From the NCBI GenBank assembly GCA_965199285.1, contig OZ240687.1:1-64000 (forward strand): DNA of 64,000 nucleotides. Reading direction: 5' to 3'. How positions within the stretch are numbered: position 1 is the first letter of the stretch; every line of letters begins with the position of its first letter. This DNA comes from CBDDGJ01 sp965199285 (lineage in GTDB: Bacteria; Pseudomonadota; Alphaproteobacteria; RS24). This document shows, one piece after another, positions 19,120-26,662 of this stretch. The notes beneath the pieces were generated by a model that did no database searches, was not told where the DNA came from, and worked only from the letters and a program-made list of their open reading frames with translations. Position numbers and translations under genes: made by a program.

Positions 19120-19793
19120 ACGGGATGTTCAAGCGCGTTAATTGCTGGTGAAGAGGCAAACATCCAGCCCGAAAAAATGACCTGCGCGGTTTCATCAATA
19201 TATTCGGTAATCTCGATAAAGGCTCTGGTTTCCGGCTGTTCTTCTGGTGGGGCGGATTGACAATAGCGCATCACAATTTCCAAATTGCCAAGCAAAATAA
19301 TGTCATTGATGGGAGCTTTCATCGTCGAAACGCGGGCAGTGACCTTGTCAAGCGCCCCCAAAACGCCGGTAATATTGGTGATATTTTGCGTATTCAAAAT
19401 TTGCGAGGGAGCGTCTTGATAATTCTGTAAAAACCCTTTCGGAAGCGTAAATTCTTGTTCTTCCCGCAATGGCTCAATGCTGCTGTCAGGCAAATCAGAA
19501 AGCGGGCGCGGGGTAAGCAGACCTTGCGTATGGTCAATGGTTTCACGCAAAAGAGGGTCTGTGATATTGGTTTCATTTTCGTCCTCTATATTCAAAGGTG
19601 GCACGGCCGAAATATCCGGCTCTGAAATATTAGGGGCTGAAATATTAGGTAGAGGCGCGCGGATGACATCATCTTCCCGCCCGCCTTGGATAGAGTCTTG
19701 CGCATATGTTTGCGATGTAACAAGATAGTGTGCAACATATAGGCTGAGGCAGATGATCGATAATTTAAGGCTGAATTTATTTTGTATCTGCAT
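19056..19793 (-). CDS. DUF2155 domain periplasmic protein
   Basis: The product is 245 residues from the ATG at 19793-19791. That start gives a good signal peptide ending near TSQTYA; a GTG or ATG further upstream would add nine residues without benefit. A proline/acidic linker follows, and the C-terminal ~110 residues form the DUF2155 domain: LDKVTARVSTMKAPIND, then LEIVMRYCQS, IFSGWMFASSPAINALEHPVYDVWVKDC. Two conserved cysteines sit near each end of the domain. The function is unknown. It is usually found beside the NDUFA12-like gene and mlaD, as here. It overlaps mlaD by 17 bases and the convergent aat by 64. Confidence 0.88.
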   Translation of the reverse strand: MQIQNKFSLKLSIICLSLYVAHYLVTSQTYAQDSIQGGREDDVIRAPLPNISAPNISEPDISAVPPLNIEDENETNITDPLLRETIDHTQGLLTPRPLSDLPDSSIEPLREEQEFTLPKGFLQNYQDAPSQILNTQNITNITGVLGALDKVTARVSTMKAPINDIILLGNLEIVMRYCQSAPPEEQPETRAFIEITEYIDETAQVIFSGWMFASSPAINALEHPVYDVWVKDCTTSDGFRFTGKR

Positions 19794-20232
19794 CACCAGC
19801 ACTAAATAAAGCCTGCCCAACCAGACTGATTAAGTCAACCGAACCTTGTGTATAAATAATTTCATCACCGGCTTCCAATATATCTTCGCTGCCACCCGGC
19901 GTGAGAGAAATATAATTGCCGCCAAGCAGCCCTTCGCTGGTGATTTTGGCGCTACTATCATCGGGCAGTAAAATATCATTTCTGATGCTCATCCGAATTT
20001 GTGCCTGAAAACTTTGTGTATCAATATCAAGCGCGGTGACAGTGCCGATTTTAATGCCCGACATGCGCACATCGCTACCCAAAGTCACCCCATCAACGCG
20101 ATCAAAAGCGGCATGCAGTTCAACCATATCACCTTCAGTGCGATCAGTGACGCTATAACCATAAATGATAAATCCGGCCGCCAGCACAATAACAGCCAGA
20201 CCGATCAGTGTTTCAACTAGATTTTCTTTCAT
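19777..20232 (-). CDS. mlaD: MlaD-family MCE-domain protein of the lipid transport system
   Basis: This 151-residue protein has one N-terminal membrane helix (about residues 5-25) and an MCE domain with VDGVTLGSDVRMSGIKIGTV and GLLGGNYISLTPGG. In the Mla system, MlaD hexamers in the inner membrane bind phospholipid and connect the MlaFE ABC transporter to the periplasmic carrier MlaC. No other mla genes are adjacent, so the partners lie elsewhere. The short C-terminal SVDLISLVGQALF helix is typical of MlaD. It lies 28 bases downstream of the NDUFA12-like gene. Confidence 0.93.
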   Translation of the reverse strand: MKENLVETLIGLAVIVLAAGFIIYGYSVTDRTEGDMVELHAAFDRVDGVTLGSDVRMSGIKIGTVTALDIDTQSFQAQIRMSIRNDILLPDDSSAKITSEGLLGGNYISLTPGGSEDILEAGDEIIYTQGSVDLISLVGQALFSAGDADTK

Positions 20233-20260
20233 GTTTTCCCCTTTTAATCTTTAGCTCTGT

Positions 20261-20650
20261 TTAATCTTTCGGATGCCAGGCTTCATATCCGGCAGGTGCG
20301 GAGGCGCTATCTGCCAGACCTGCGGGTTTATGCGCCCCCTTTGTACCGGTTAAATTGATTTTATGCGGTTTTTGCCACTCATGTGATGTGTCGTTATCTG
20401 CGGGCGGGGCATCAACTGTATAATGCATCCAGCCATGCCATTCGGGTGCGATGCGGGTGGCTTCAATATCGCCATTATAAACCACCCAGCGGCGGGTTTT
20501 GCCATTGACGCTATCGCCTTTTTTATCTTGATAATAATGGTTGCCTTGTTGGTCGATACCGACCAGCTCTCCGCGTCGCCAAGTATAAAAAGCAACTCCG
20601 ATTGTCTGATTATGCCACCACGTAAAAATCATTCGTAAGAATTTGAGCAT
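20261..20650 (-). CDS. NDUFA12-like NADH dehydrogenase subunit
   Basis: This 129-residue protein carries the complex I 17.2-kDa subunit signature: LVGIDQQGNHYYQ, RRWVVYNG, EATRIAPEWHGWMHY and a C-terminal YEAWHPKD. In alphaproteobacteria this supernumerary subunit binds the peripheral arm of respiratory complex I. Its gene sits away from the nuo operon, beside DUF2155 and mlaD, exactly as here. Its start overlaps the aspS stop by one base (TAATG), so it is coupled to aspS. Confidence 0.93.
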   Translation of the reverse strand: MLKFLRMIFTWWHNQTIGVAFYTWRRGELVGIDQQGNHYYQDKKGDSVNGKTRRWVVYNGDIEATRIAPEWHGWMHYTVDAPPADNDTSHEWQKPHKINLTGTKGAHKPAGLADSASAPAGYEAWHPKD

Positions 20651-22446
20651 TAGTCAGTCTCCGTTTTGGTCATCTGATTGTCTGGCAGATTGAGCCGAAT
20701 ATGTAAATCGCGCAATTGCGCATTGCTTGCGGGGGCAGGGGCTTGCATCAGCAAATCTTGGGCTTGCTGGTTCATCGGAAAAGCAACCACTTCGCGCAAA
20801 TTTTCCACCCCTGCAAGCAGCATAATAATGCGGTCAACCCCTGGTGCAATACCGCCATGTGGGGGCGCGCCATAACGAAATGCATTTAACATGCCACCAA
20901 ATTGCTCTTCCACCACATCCGCGCCATAGCCAGCAATCTCAAACGCTTTTATCATAATATCGGCCTGATGATTTCTAATTGCGCCGGAGGAAAGCTCAAC
21001 CCCATTACAGACAATATCATATTGATAACCCATAATTTCAAGCGGGTCTTTTTCGTGCAGCGCCGCCAAGCCGCCTTGCGGCATTGAAAATGGGTTATGT
21101 GAGAAATCAATCCGCTTTTCGGTTTCATTATATTCGAACATAGGGAAGTCAACAATCCAGCAAAAGGCGAATTGGTCGCGCTCAATCAGCTCTAACTCTT
21201 TACCAATCCGCACCCGCGCGCGGCCGGCAAAATCGACAAAATCTTTCGGTTTACCGGCACAGAAGAAAACCGCATCGCCATCTTCCAGCCCTAATTGGGT
21301 ACGGATTATCTCGGTTCGCTCCGCGCCAATATTTTTAGCAAGTGGCCCTGCGCCTTCACCATCGCGGAAGAAAATATAACCTAAACCTGCTTGCCCTTCA
21401 TCTTGCGCCCAGCTATTCATGCGGTCACAAAAGGCACGACTGCCGCCGGTTTTGGCAGGGATCGCCCACACCTCAACCGTTTCATCTTTGGCAATCATAT
21501 TGGCGAAAATCTTAAACCCGCTATCGCGAAACGCATCAGTGACGGCTTGCATTTCAATCGGAATCCGCAAATCCGGCTTATCTGAACCATATTTTTGCAT
21601 CGCTTCCATATAAGGGATACGCGGAAATGTTTCGGTCACGGTTTTGCCTTCGCCAAATTCGATAAACAGATCGCGCAAAAGCGGCTCGACGGTGGCAAAA
21701 ATATCTTCTTGGGTGACAAAGCTCATTTCAATATCGAGCTGATAAAATTCCCCTGGTGAACGATCGGCGCGGGCATCTTCATCCCGAAAACAAGGGGCGA
21801 TTTGGAAATAGCGATCAAAGCCCGCCACCATTAATAATTGCTTAAATTGTTGCGGCGCTTGCGGTAGCGCGTAAAATTGTCCCGGATGTAAGCGCGAGGG
21901 GACCAGAAAATCGCGCGCCCCTTCCGGGCTAGAAGCCGTGAGGATAGGGGTTTGATATTCGTGAAATCCCATCTCTGTCATCCGGCGGCGCAAAGAGGCA
22001 ATAATCTGCGAGCGCAAGACAATATTTTTGTGCAGGCTTTCCCGCCGCAAATCCAAATAGCGATAAGTAAGCCGAATATCTTCGGGATAATCTGGTTCGG
22101 CAAAAACTGGCAAAGGCAAATCAGCGGCCTCTGATAAAATCTCTAACTTGCTGCTATAGACCTCAATCGCACCAGTATCCAGATTAGGGTTTACCGCATC
22201 TTTTTCGCGCGCGACAACTTTTCCCGCCACCCGAATAACGCTTTCGGCACGCACTTGTTCTGCCAGCGTAAAATCAGGATTTTCAGGTTCAAAGACAATT
22301 TGGGTGAGGCCATAATGATCACGCAAATCAATAAAAAGCAGGCCGCCATGGTCACGCTTACGATGCACCCAGCCGGAAAGAATCACGCTCTCATTAAGCG
22401 ATTCTAGGTTCAGTGCGTTGCAATTATGGGTTCGATATTCGTTCAT
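20650..22446 (-). CDS. aspS: aspartyl-tRNA synthetase
   Basis: This 598-residue bacterial-type class II enzyme charges tRNA-Asp. In order: an N-terminal OB-fold (LSGWVHRKRDHGGLLFIDLRD), class II motif 2 around FRDEDARADRSPGEFYQLD, an inserted GAD domain, and motif 3 near GIAPGVDRIIMLLAG. I use the ATG at 22446-22444, preceded by GAGG, rather than the upstream start that would add 12 residues. Whether it is discriminating or also charges tRNA-Asn cannot be read from the sequence. It is divergent from rnd across about 74 bases and heads a run with the NDUFA12-like gene, mlaD and DUF2155. Confidence 0.97.
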   Translation of the reverse strand: MNEYRTHNCNALNLESLNESVILSGWVHRKRDHGGLLFIDLRDHYGLTQIVFEPENPDFTLAEQVRAESVIRVAGKVVAREKDAVNPNLDTGAIEVYSSKLEILSEAADLPLPVFAEPDYPEDIRLTYRYLDLRRESLHKNIVLRSQIIASLRRRMTEMGFHEYQTPILTASSPEGARDFLVPSRLHPGQFYALPQAPQQFKQLLMVAGFDRYFQIAPCFRDEDARADRSPGEFYQLDIEMSFVTQEDIFATVEPLLRDLFIEFGEGKTVTETFPRIPYMEAMQKYGSDKPDLRIPIEMQAVTDAFRDSGFKIFANMIAKDETVEVWAIPAKTGGSRAFCDRMNSWAQDEGQAGLGYIFFRDGEGAGPLAKNIGAERTEIIRTQLGLEDGDAVFFCAGKPKDFVDFAGRARVRIGKELELIERDQFAFCWIVDFPMFEYNETEKRIDFSHNPFSMPQGGLAALHEKDPLEIMGYQYDIVCNGVELSSGAIRNHQADIMIKAFEIAGYGADVVEEQFGGMLNAFRYGAPPHGGIAPGVDRIIMLLAGVENLREVVAFPMNQQAQDLLMQAPAPASNAQLRDLHIRLNLPDNQMTKTETD

Positions 22447-22520
22447 TTCTGTACCTCTATCATATTTGCCGCGAAAACACACTTGTTTTACGCATTTGTC
22501 AAGGTATAAGGAACAGCAAA

Positions 22521-23675
22521 ATGAATTTGATTACGAGCCATAAAGATCTGACCGCTTTTTGTGAGGCGCTGGCGGCGCATCGCTATATTACGGTTGATAC
22601 AGAATTTCTGCGCGAGCATACATTCTGGCCGAAACTATGCCTTATCCAAGCCGCCGCTCCCGGTATTGAGGGGATGATTGATCCGCTGGTGGAAGATTTA
22701 GATCTTACCCCTTTTTATGACTTGCTCACCAATCCGAAGATTTTGAAAGTCATGCATGGCTGTCGACAAGATATAGAAATTTTTTATCGCGAGACAAAAA
22801 CCATTCCGGCTCCTCTTTTTGATACGCAAATTGCGGCGATGACATGCGGGTTTGGCGATGCGGTTGGTTATGAAACGCTGGTTAAGAAAACCAGTGGTGA
22901 AAAAATTGATAAAGGCTCGCGCTTTACGGATTGGAGCCAGCGGCCGCTTTCTGAAGAGCAATTACGCTATGCGGTGGCAGATGTCACCCATTTACGGGAT
23001 GCTTATGAGTTTTTGGCGGCGCAAATTGAAAAAAATAACCGCGCCCATTGGGTGAAAGAAGAAATGGATATTCTGAACGACCCTAGCATTTATGAGCAAC
23101 ACCCTGAATATGCCTGGAAGCGTTTACGGATGACGGACCGCCGCCCGCAAGTTTTGGGGGTGTTGATAGAAATAGCCCAATGGCGTGACACACAAGCGCA
23201 AGAGGCAAATATTCCGCGCGGGCGTATTCTCAAAGATGATGCCATTCGTGAAATCGCCGTGCAAAGACCGAAAGATAAAAAAGCGCTTGCACGGCTCCGC
23301 TCACTGCCGCGCGGGTTTGAAAAATCGCGCCATGCCGAGCCGCTATTAGCGGCAATCCATAAAGGCCTGTCGCGTCCGCAAGACAGCTTGCCAGAACTTT
23401 CTAAGCCGGTGGTGAATAAACCGAATATTGATGCGATTGTGGAACTGTTAAAAGTGCTGCTCAAACATATTTGCTTGAGCCATAATGTCGCCCCTAAATT
23501 AATCGCAAATGTTGCCGATCTTGAACGCATCGCCAGTGATGATGAGCCGGATGTTGCCTGTTTAGATGGCTGGCGCTATGATATTTTCGGGCAATATGCG
23601 CTTAAATTAAAGACGGGAAAACTTGCCATTAGCCTTGATGAAAACAAAACCGTCTTAGTCGAAAGGCCGGATTAG
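22521..23675 (+). CDS. rnd: ribonuclease D
   Basis: RNase D (384 residues) trims 3' ends of tRNA and other stable RNAs. It has DEDD exonuclease motifs: VDTEFLRE (first D and E), HGCRQDIEIF (second D) and YAVADVTHL (third D with the tyrosine). An HRDC-type helical domain follows, from about residue 210 (VLGVLIEIAQWRDTQA, then LRSLPRG). The start at 22521 is preceded by AAGGAA and gives the standard N-terminus; a longer frame begins inside the divergent aspS gene. rnd divergent from aspS is a common alphaproteobacterial arrangement. Confidence 0.95.
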   Translation: MNLITSHKDLTAFCEALAAHRYITVDTEFLREHTFWPKLCLIQAAAPGIEGMIDPLVEDLDLTPFYDLLTNPKILKVMHGCRQDIEIFYRETKTIPAPLFDTQIAAMTCGFGDAVGYETLVKKTSGEKIDKGSRFTDWSQRPLSEEQLRYAVADVTHLRDAYEFLAAQIEKNNRAHWVKEEMDILNDPSIYEQHPEYAWKRLRMTDRRPQVLGVLIEIAQWRDTQAQEANIPRGRILKDDAIREIAVQRPKDKKALARLRSLPRGFEKSRHAEPLLAAIHKGLSRPQDSLPELSKPVVNKPNIDAIVELLKVLLKHICLSHNVAPKLIANVADLERIASDDEPDVACLDGWRYDIFGQYALKLKTGKLAISLDENKTVLVERPD

Positions 23676-23719
23676 TTTTTACGAAAGACACTTTAATAAT
23701 AACAAAGGAGGAGAGGAAT

Positions 23720-24922
23720 ATGAGTTTTATTTCAGATACGCTGTCGCGGGTAAAGCCTTCCGCCACTATGGCGGTGACCGATAAGGCGCGGCAATTACGA
23801 GACGCCGGGCGCGATATTATCGGGCTTGGCGCGGGTGAGCCGGATTTCGATACGCCCGACCATATTAAACAAGCAGCTTATGAGGCGATAGCGCGCGGCG
23901 AAACCAAATATACGGCGGTAACAGGCATCCCCGAATTGCGGCAAGCGATTTGTGATAAATTAGCGCGCGATAATGGGCTTTCTTACACGCCCGAACAAGT
24001 GATTGTATCTCCAGGCGGCAAGCCGATTATTTTCAACGCGATGATGGCAACTCTTAACGCCGGTGATGAGGTGATTATCCCCGCCCCCTATTGGGTGAGC
24101 TATCCCGATATTGTGAACCTATGCGGCGGCACGCCAATTATCGCCCAAACGCGGGAGGAAGATGGCTTCAAACTCACCGCCCAAACATTGGAAGCCGCGA
24201 TTACCGATAAAACCAAATGGTTTATTTTCAATTCGCCCTCCAACCCATCGGGGGCGGCCTATAATGCGGATGAGTTAAAAGCTCTTACCACTGTGTTGAA
24301 AAAATATCCGCATGTCTGGGTTCTCACCGATGATATGTATGAGCATATTGTCTATGATAATTTTGTCTTCGCCACGCCAGCGCAAATCGAACCTGCGCTT
24401 TATGAGCGGACCTTAACCATGAATGGGGTTTCAAAAGCCTATGCCATGACCGGTTGGCGGATTGGCTATGCCGCAGGCCCGATTGAACTGATAAAAGCGA
24501 TGGGAAAATTACAATCGCAATCAACCAGCAACCCTACTTCTATCAGCCAATGGGCATCGGTTGAAGCCTTAAATGGCACGCATGATTTTTTGCCACCGCG
24601 CAATGAGGCGTTTAAGCGTCGCCGCGATATGGTGGTGGATATGCTAAACGCCGCCACAGGCATAAGCTGCCGCACCCCTGAAGGGGCGTTTTATGTCTAT
24701 CCATCTTGCGCGGGCGCGATTGGCAAAACCACGCCCGATGGCAGCAAGATTGACACGGATGAAGATTTTGCCACCGCTCTTTTGGAGGCAGAAGGGGTTG
24801 CGGTGGTGTTTGGCGCGGCCTTTGGCATGTCCCCCTATTTCCGGATTTCTTACGCCACCTCTGATGAAAATCTGCAAGAAGCGTGCAGCCGTATTCAGAG
24901 ATTTTGCGATAGCTTGCTCTAA
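23720..24922 (+). CDS. class I aspartate aminotransferase
   Basis: This 400-residue PLP enzyme belongs to the Ib subgroup of aspartate aminotransferases (AspB/AatA type). It has the N-terminal LGAGEPDFDTPDHIK, NSPSNPSGA for the substrate carboxylate and PLP contact, and SKAYAMTGWRIGY, where the lysine forms the internal aldimine. The C-terminal FRISYATSDENL arginine binds the substrate carboxylate. It interconverts aspartate/2-oxoglutarate and oxaloacetate/glutamate. Some relatives also accept prephenate, which the sequence cannot settle. A strong AGGAGAGG ribosome site precedes the ATG. A candidate terminator follows the stop. Confidence 0.94.
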   Translation: MSFISDTLSRVKPSATMAVTDKARQLRDAGRDIIGLGAGEPDFDTPDHIKQAAYEAIARGETKYTAVTGIPELRQAICDKLARDNGLSYTPEQVIVSPGGKPIIFNAMMATLNAGDEVIIPAPYWVSYPDIVNLCGGTPIIAQTREEDGFKLTAQTLEAAITDKTKWFIFNSPSNPSGAAYNADELKALTTVLKKYPHVWVLTDDMYEHIVYDNFVFATPAQIEPALYERTLTMNGVSKAYAMTGWRIGYAAGPIELIKAMGKLQSQSTSNPTSISQWASVEALNGTHDFLPPRNEAFKRRRDMVVDMLNAATGISCRTPEGAFYVYPSCAGAIGKTTPDGSKIDTDEDFATALLEAEGVAVVFGAAFGMSPYFRISYATSDENLQEACSRIQRFCDSLL

Positions 24923-24932
24923 TCTCGTTCAC

Positions 24933-24964
24933 GCGAATACCCTAACGGGCATCGCTGTTTTTTT
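24933..24964 (+). terminator. candidate terminator after aspartate aminotransferase
   Basis: GCGA (24933-24936) pairs with TCGC (24952-24955), and inside this CCC TAAC GGG (24940-24949) forms a second short stem. The T-run TGTTTTTTT follows at 24956-24964. The stem is imperfect. Confidence 0.5.
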
Positions 24965-25077
24965 CGTTCACGGTAATCATTCGCTTACGCTCATGATACC
25001 TGCACGGGCGCGGCTGAACTATCAGCCGGAAGCGCAGTCGCGCTTCTATTCCCTTGCACCATCCAATTTTTCTCCCT

Positions 25078-25105
25078 TTGACATCGCCCCTTTTTGTGGT
25101 AGTCT
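25078..25105 (+). promoter_or_regulatory. promoter of structured RNA copy 1
   Basis: TTGACA (25078-25083), 16 bases, TAGTCT (25100-25105). Copy 2 keeps the same boxes and spacing (TTGACT/TAGTCT) while the spacer has diverged, which supports function. Transcription would start at the first hairpin. Confidence 0.7.
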
Positions 25106-25107
25106 AT

Positions 25108-25390
25108 CAATGTCGATGAAAATCGACATTGAAGGGAATCGAAAACCCATTCAGTAGTGGCCGACAATAAGCGGCCTTAAAACCTCTTATTGCCCGATTA
25201 TTAATAGACACATCTTATGTCGTTACTATTGTGTCGGGGTGACGACGCTATAAAACAGCCGCTTGCGGTAAAGGTGTCGTGGCTACTCTACTGAATGGTC
25301 TTTTCGACACCCCGGCACCAGAACAGCCTCATCCCCTGCCAATGGGCAGGGATAAGATGAGGCGCTAAAAAAGTTTCTGGTGTCGTTTTG
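25108..25390 (+). ncRNA. structured RNA, copy 1 of duplicated cassette
   Basis: Predicted from base pairing seen by eye. First hairpin: CAATGTCGAT, GAAA tetraloop, ATCGACATTG (25108-25131). A GGG...CCC element follows. A long-range helix pairs CCATTCAGTAG (25147-25157) with CTACTGAATGG (25288-25298), 11 bp. Inside it is a candidate H-type pseudoknot: GGCCG/CGGCC (25159-25163, 25172-25176), whose loop CAATAAG pairs with CTTATTG (25186-25192). GTCGTTAC/GTGACGAC (25219-25246) competes with ACGAC/GTCGT (25242-25246, 25276-25280) around a CCG-CTTG-CGG hairpin. The 3' end is a three-tier hairpin, GGCACCAGAA to TTCTGGTGTC (25314-25384), followed by GTTTTG. I recognise no known RNA family. It could be an independent small RNA or the 5' leader of the gene at 25417. 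Confidence 0.7.
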
Positions 25391-25416
25391 CTTTAAGAAA
25401 ACCGAAAGGAAAACCA

Positions 25417-25608
25417 ATGCATGATTATAATTTTTTAGCGGATATGCTCAATAAATATCACACTTCAACCGATCTCGTCCAAGCCATATGGATTATATCT
25501 TTTACCATCATCACGGTAACCCTAATGATTGGGCTTAAAAATACCGCAAAATGGATAGATAACAGGTTCAGCAAAAAGAAACCCAAAAAGAAGATTGATA
25601 AGACATAA
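25417..25608 (+). CDS. small single-helix basic protein, copy 1
   Basis: This is a 63-residue protein with a good ribosome site (GAAAGGA). Residues about 1-18 are polar (MHDYNFLADMLNKYHTSTD). A single hydrophobic helix, rich in Ile/Thr (IISFTIITVTLMIGL), follows at about 20-41. The tail is strongly basic (FSKKKPKKKIDK). It is duplicated as 26092-26286 with only a few substitutions. I do not recognise the family. Small size, one membrane helix, a Lys-rich tail, tandem duplication and an upstream structured RNA resemble type I toxin loci. This is analogy only; no antisense RNA has been shown. Confidence 0.65.
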   Translation: MHDYNFLADMLNKYHTSTDLVQAIWIISFTIITVTLMIGLKNTAKWIDNRFSKKKPKKKIDKT

Positions 25609-25780
25609 GATATTAGGGTAGGCTTTATTTAGTTCACGTGAGCAGCTTACACCGCCGCATCAACCGAACGAAGTGAGATAAGTTGATGCGCAAAAAAGAG
25701 AGTCATGCGCCTATTCCCTTGCTTTATTCAGTAAAGCGCAGTCGCGTCTCTATTACCTTGCACCATCGAATTTTCCTCCT

Positions 25781-25808
25781 TTGACTTCTTCACTTTTTAT
25801 GATAGTCT
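25781..25808 (+). promoter_or_regulatory. promoter of structured RNA copy 2
   Basis: TTGACT (25781-25786), 16 bases, TAGTCT (25803-25808). Same boxes and spacing as copy 1, with a diverged spacer. Confidence 0.65.
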
Positions 25809-25811
25809 GAT

Positions 25812-26053
25812 CCCAGTGTCGGCAAAACCCGGCACAAAGGGGGATTACAAACCCTATTCGCTAGTGGCCGACAATAAGCGGCCTTAAAACCTCTTATTGC
25901 CCGATATTATATAGGCAAATGCTCTTGTCGTTACGATTATGTCGGGGTGACGACGCCATATAATAGCCGTTCGCGGTAAAAACGTCGTGGCTACTCTAGC
26001 GAATGGTCTTTGTAACACCCCGGCATCAGTGCAAAAGCATTGATGCCGTTTTG
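25812..26053 (+). ncRNA. structured RNA, copy 2 of duplicated cassette
   Basis: Same plan as copy 1. First hairpin: GTGTCGG/CCGGCAC (25816-25835). Long-range helix: CTATTCGCTAG (25854-25864) with CTAGCGAATGG (25996-26006). Compared with copy 1, an A-U pair has become G-C and the adjacent G-C has become C-G, both compensatory; one further pair is G-U. The pseudoknot region is identical (25866-25899). GTCGTTAC/GTGACGAC (25927-25954) again competes with ACGACG/CGTCGT (25950-25955, 25983-25988). The inner hairpin keeps CCG/CGG but has a TTCG loop instead of CTTG. The 3' hairpin GGCATCAGTGC-AAAA-GCATTGATGCC (26022-26047) is unrelated in sequence to copy 1 but is followed by the same GTTTTGCTTTAAG. 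Confidence 0.7.
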
Positions 26054-26091
26054 CTTTAAGAAAATAAAATCGGAAAATGAAAGGAAAACCA

Positions 26092-26286
26092 ATGTATGAT
26101 TATAATTTTTTAGCGGATATGCTCAATAAATATCACACTTCAACCGATCTCGTCCAAGCCATATGGATTATATCTTTTACCATCATCACGGTAACCCTAA
26201 TGATTGGGCTTAAAAATGCCGCAAAATGGATAGATGGTAGGTTCAGCAAAAAGAAACCCAAAAAGAAGATTGATAAGATATTATAA
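26092..26286 (+). CDS. small single-helix basic protein, copy 2
   Basis: A 64-residue near-duplicate of the 25417 product. The differences are few: His2 to Tyr, Thr to Ala after the membrane helix, Asn to Gly before the basic tail, and a slightly different C-terminus. The start is the ATG at 26092, after AAAGGAAAACC; an upstream in-frame ATG exists but would break the match to copy 1. The central membrane helix and KKKPKKKIDK tail are conserved. Strong protein conservation between copies suggests that the peptide, and not only the RNA, is under selection or was recently converted. Function is unknown. Confidence 0.65.
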   Translation: MYDYNFLADMLNKYHTSTDLVQAIWIISFTIITVTLMIGLKNAAKWIDGRFSKKKPKKKIDKIL

Positions 26287-26294
26287 TCCTGAAA

Positions 26295-26323
26295 TTGACA
26301 ATCATTCTCAAATGTACTATATA
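26295..26323 (+). promoter_or_regulatory. bfd-bfr promoter with Fur-like operator
   Basis: TTGACA (26295-26300), 17 bases, TATATA (26318-26323). The spacer contains AATCATTCTCA, resembling half of a Fur box (ATCATTATC). This is consistent with iron control of the ferritin genes; the regulator could be Fur, Irr or another. Confidence 0.55.
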
Positions 26324-26329
26324 AGGGAT

Positions 26330-26623
26330 ATGATTATTTGCAGTTGCAACAAAGTGACAAAAACTGAAATTGAAGGCGCTATTCGTGAATGTCTTCACGA
26401 TGACCCATGGCAAATGGTCACGCCGGACATGGTTTATGAAATCTTAACGCGGGAAGGTAAATGTTTTGGCTGCTTCCCTGCGGTTAATGATATTATCATC
26501 GCCACCACCCAAGCCTATCATTATGAGTTAAAAACGCCTGTTGAAAAAATCCATAGTTTCATTGAAACATTAGGAAAATTACAATATAATCACCCGCATC
26601 ATCAGAAGCTATATGCTTCTTAA
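26330..26623 (+). CDS. bfd: bacterioferritin-associated ferredoxin
   Basis: This 97-residue protein has a [2Fe-2S] binding CSCNKV near the N-terminus and CFGCFPAV in the middle, the four-cysteine pattern of Bfd. Bfd donates electrons to haem-loaded bacterioferritin to reduce and release stored iron. The start is set at ATG 26330 (MIICSC), after AAGGG; a longer frame begins inside the small protein gene upstream. Bfd is usually about 60-70 residues, so the C-terminal extension of some 30 residues (ending HHQKLYAS) is somewhat unusual. It lies directly upstream of bfr with a shared Fur-like promoter. Confidence 0.9.
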   Translation: MIICSCNKVTKTEIEGAIRECLHDDPWQMVTPDMVYEILTREGKCFGCFPAVNDIIIATTQAYHYELKTPVEKIHSFIETLGKLQYNHPHHQKLYAS

Positions 26624-26662
26624 ATTTAATAAATAACTTAAACTTAACAAAGGGTGACTATT

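Larger units (their letters stand above)
25031..26286 (+). repeat. tandem duplication of a promoter-RNA-small protein cassette
   Basis: Copy 1 runs from about 25031 to 25608 and copy 2 from about 25735 to 26286. Both begin with the shared AGCGCAGTCGCG block and the CCTTGCACCATC block, then promoter, structured RNA and small open frame. The protein-coding parts are nearly identical. The RNA core (from TAGTGGCCGACAATAAGCGG on) is largely identical. The outer hairpins have diverged strongly in sequence but not in pairing. Short inverted repeats (GAAGCGC/GCGCTTC at 25030-25047; GCTTTA/TAAAGC near 25720-25737) precede each copy. Confidence 0.9.

Noticed and set aside
25108..25390. Structured RNA as a tmRNA, SRP or 6S RNA
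   Set aside because: Two near-identical tandem copies, no tRNA-like acceptor, no tag frame and no SRP tetraloop motif.
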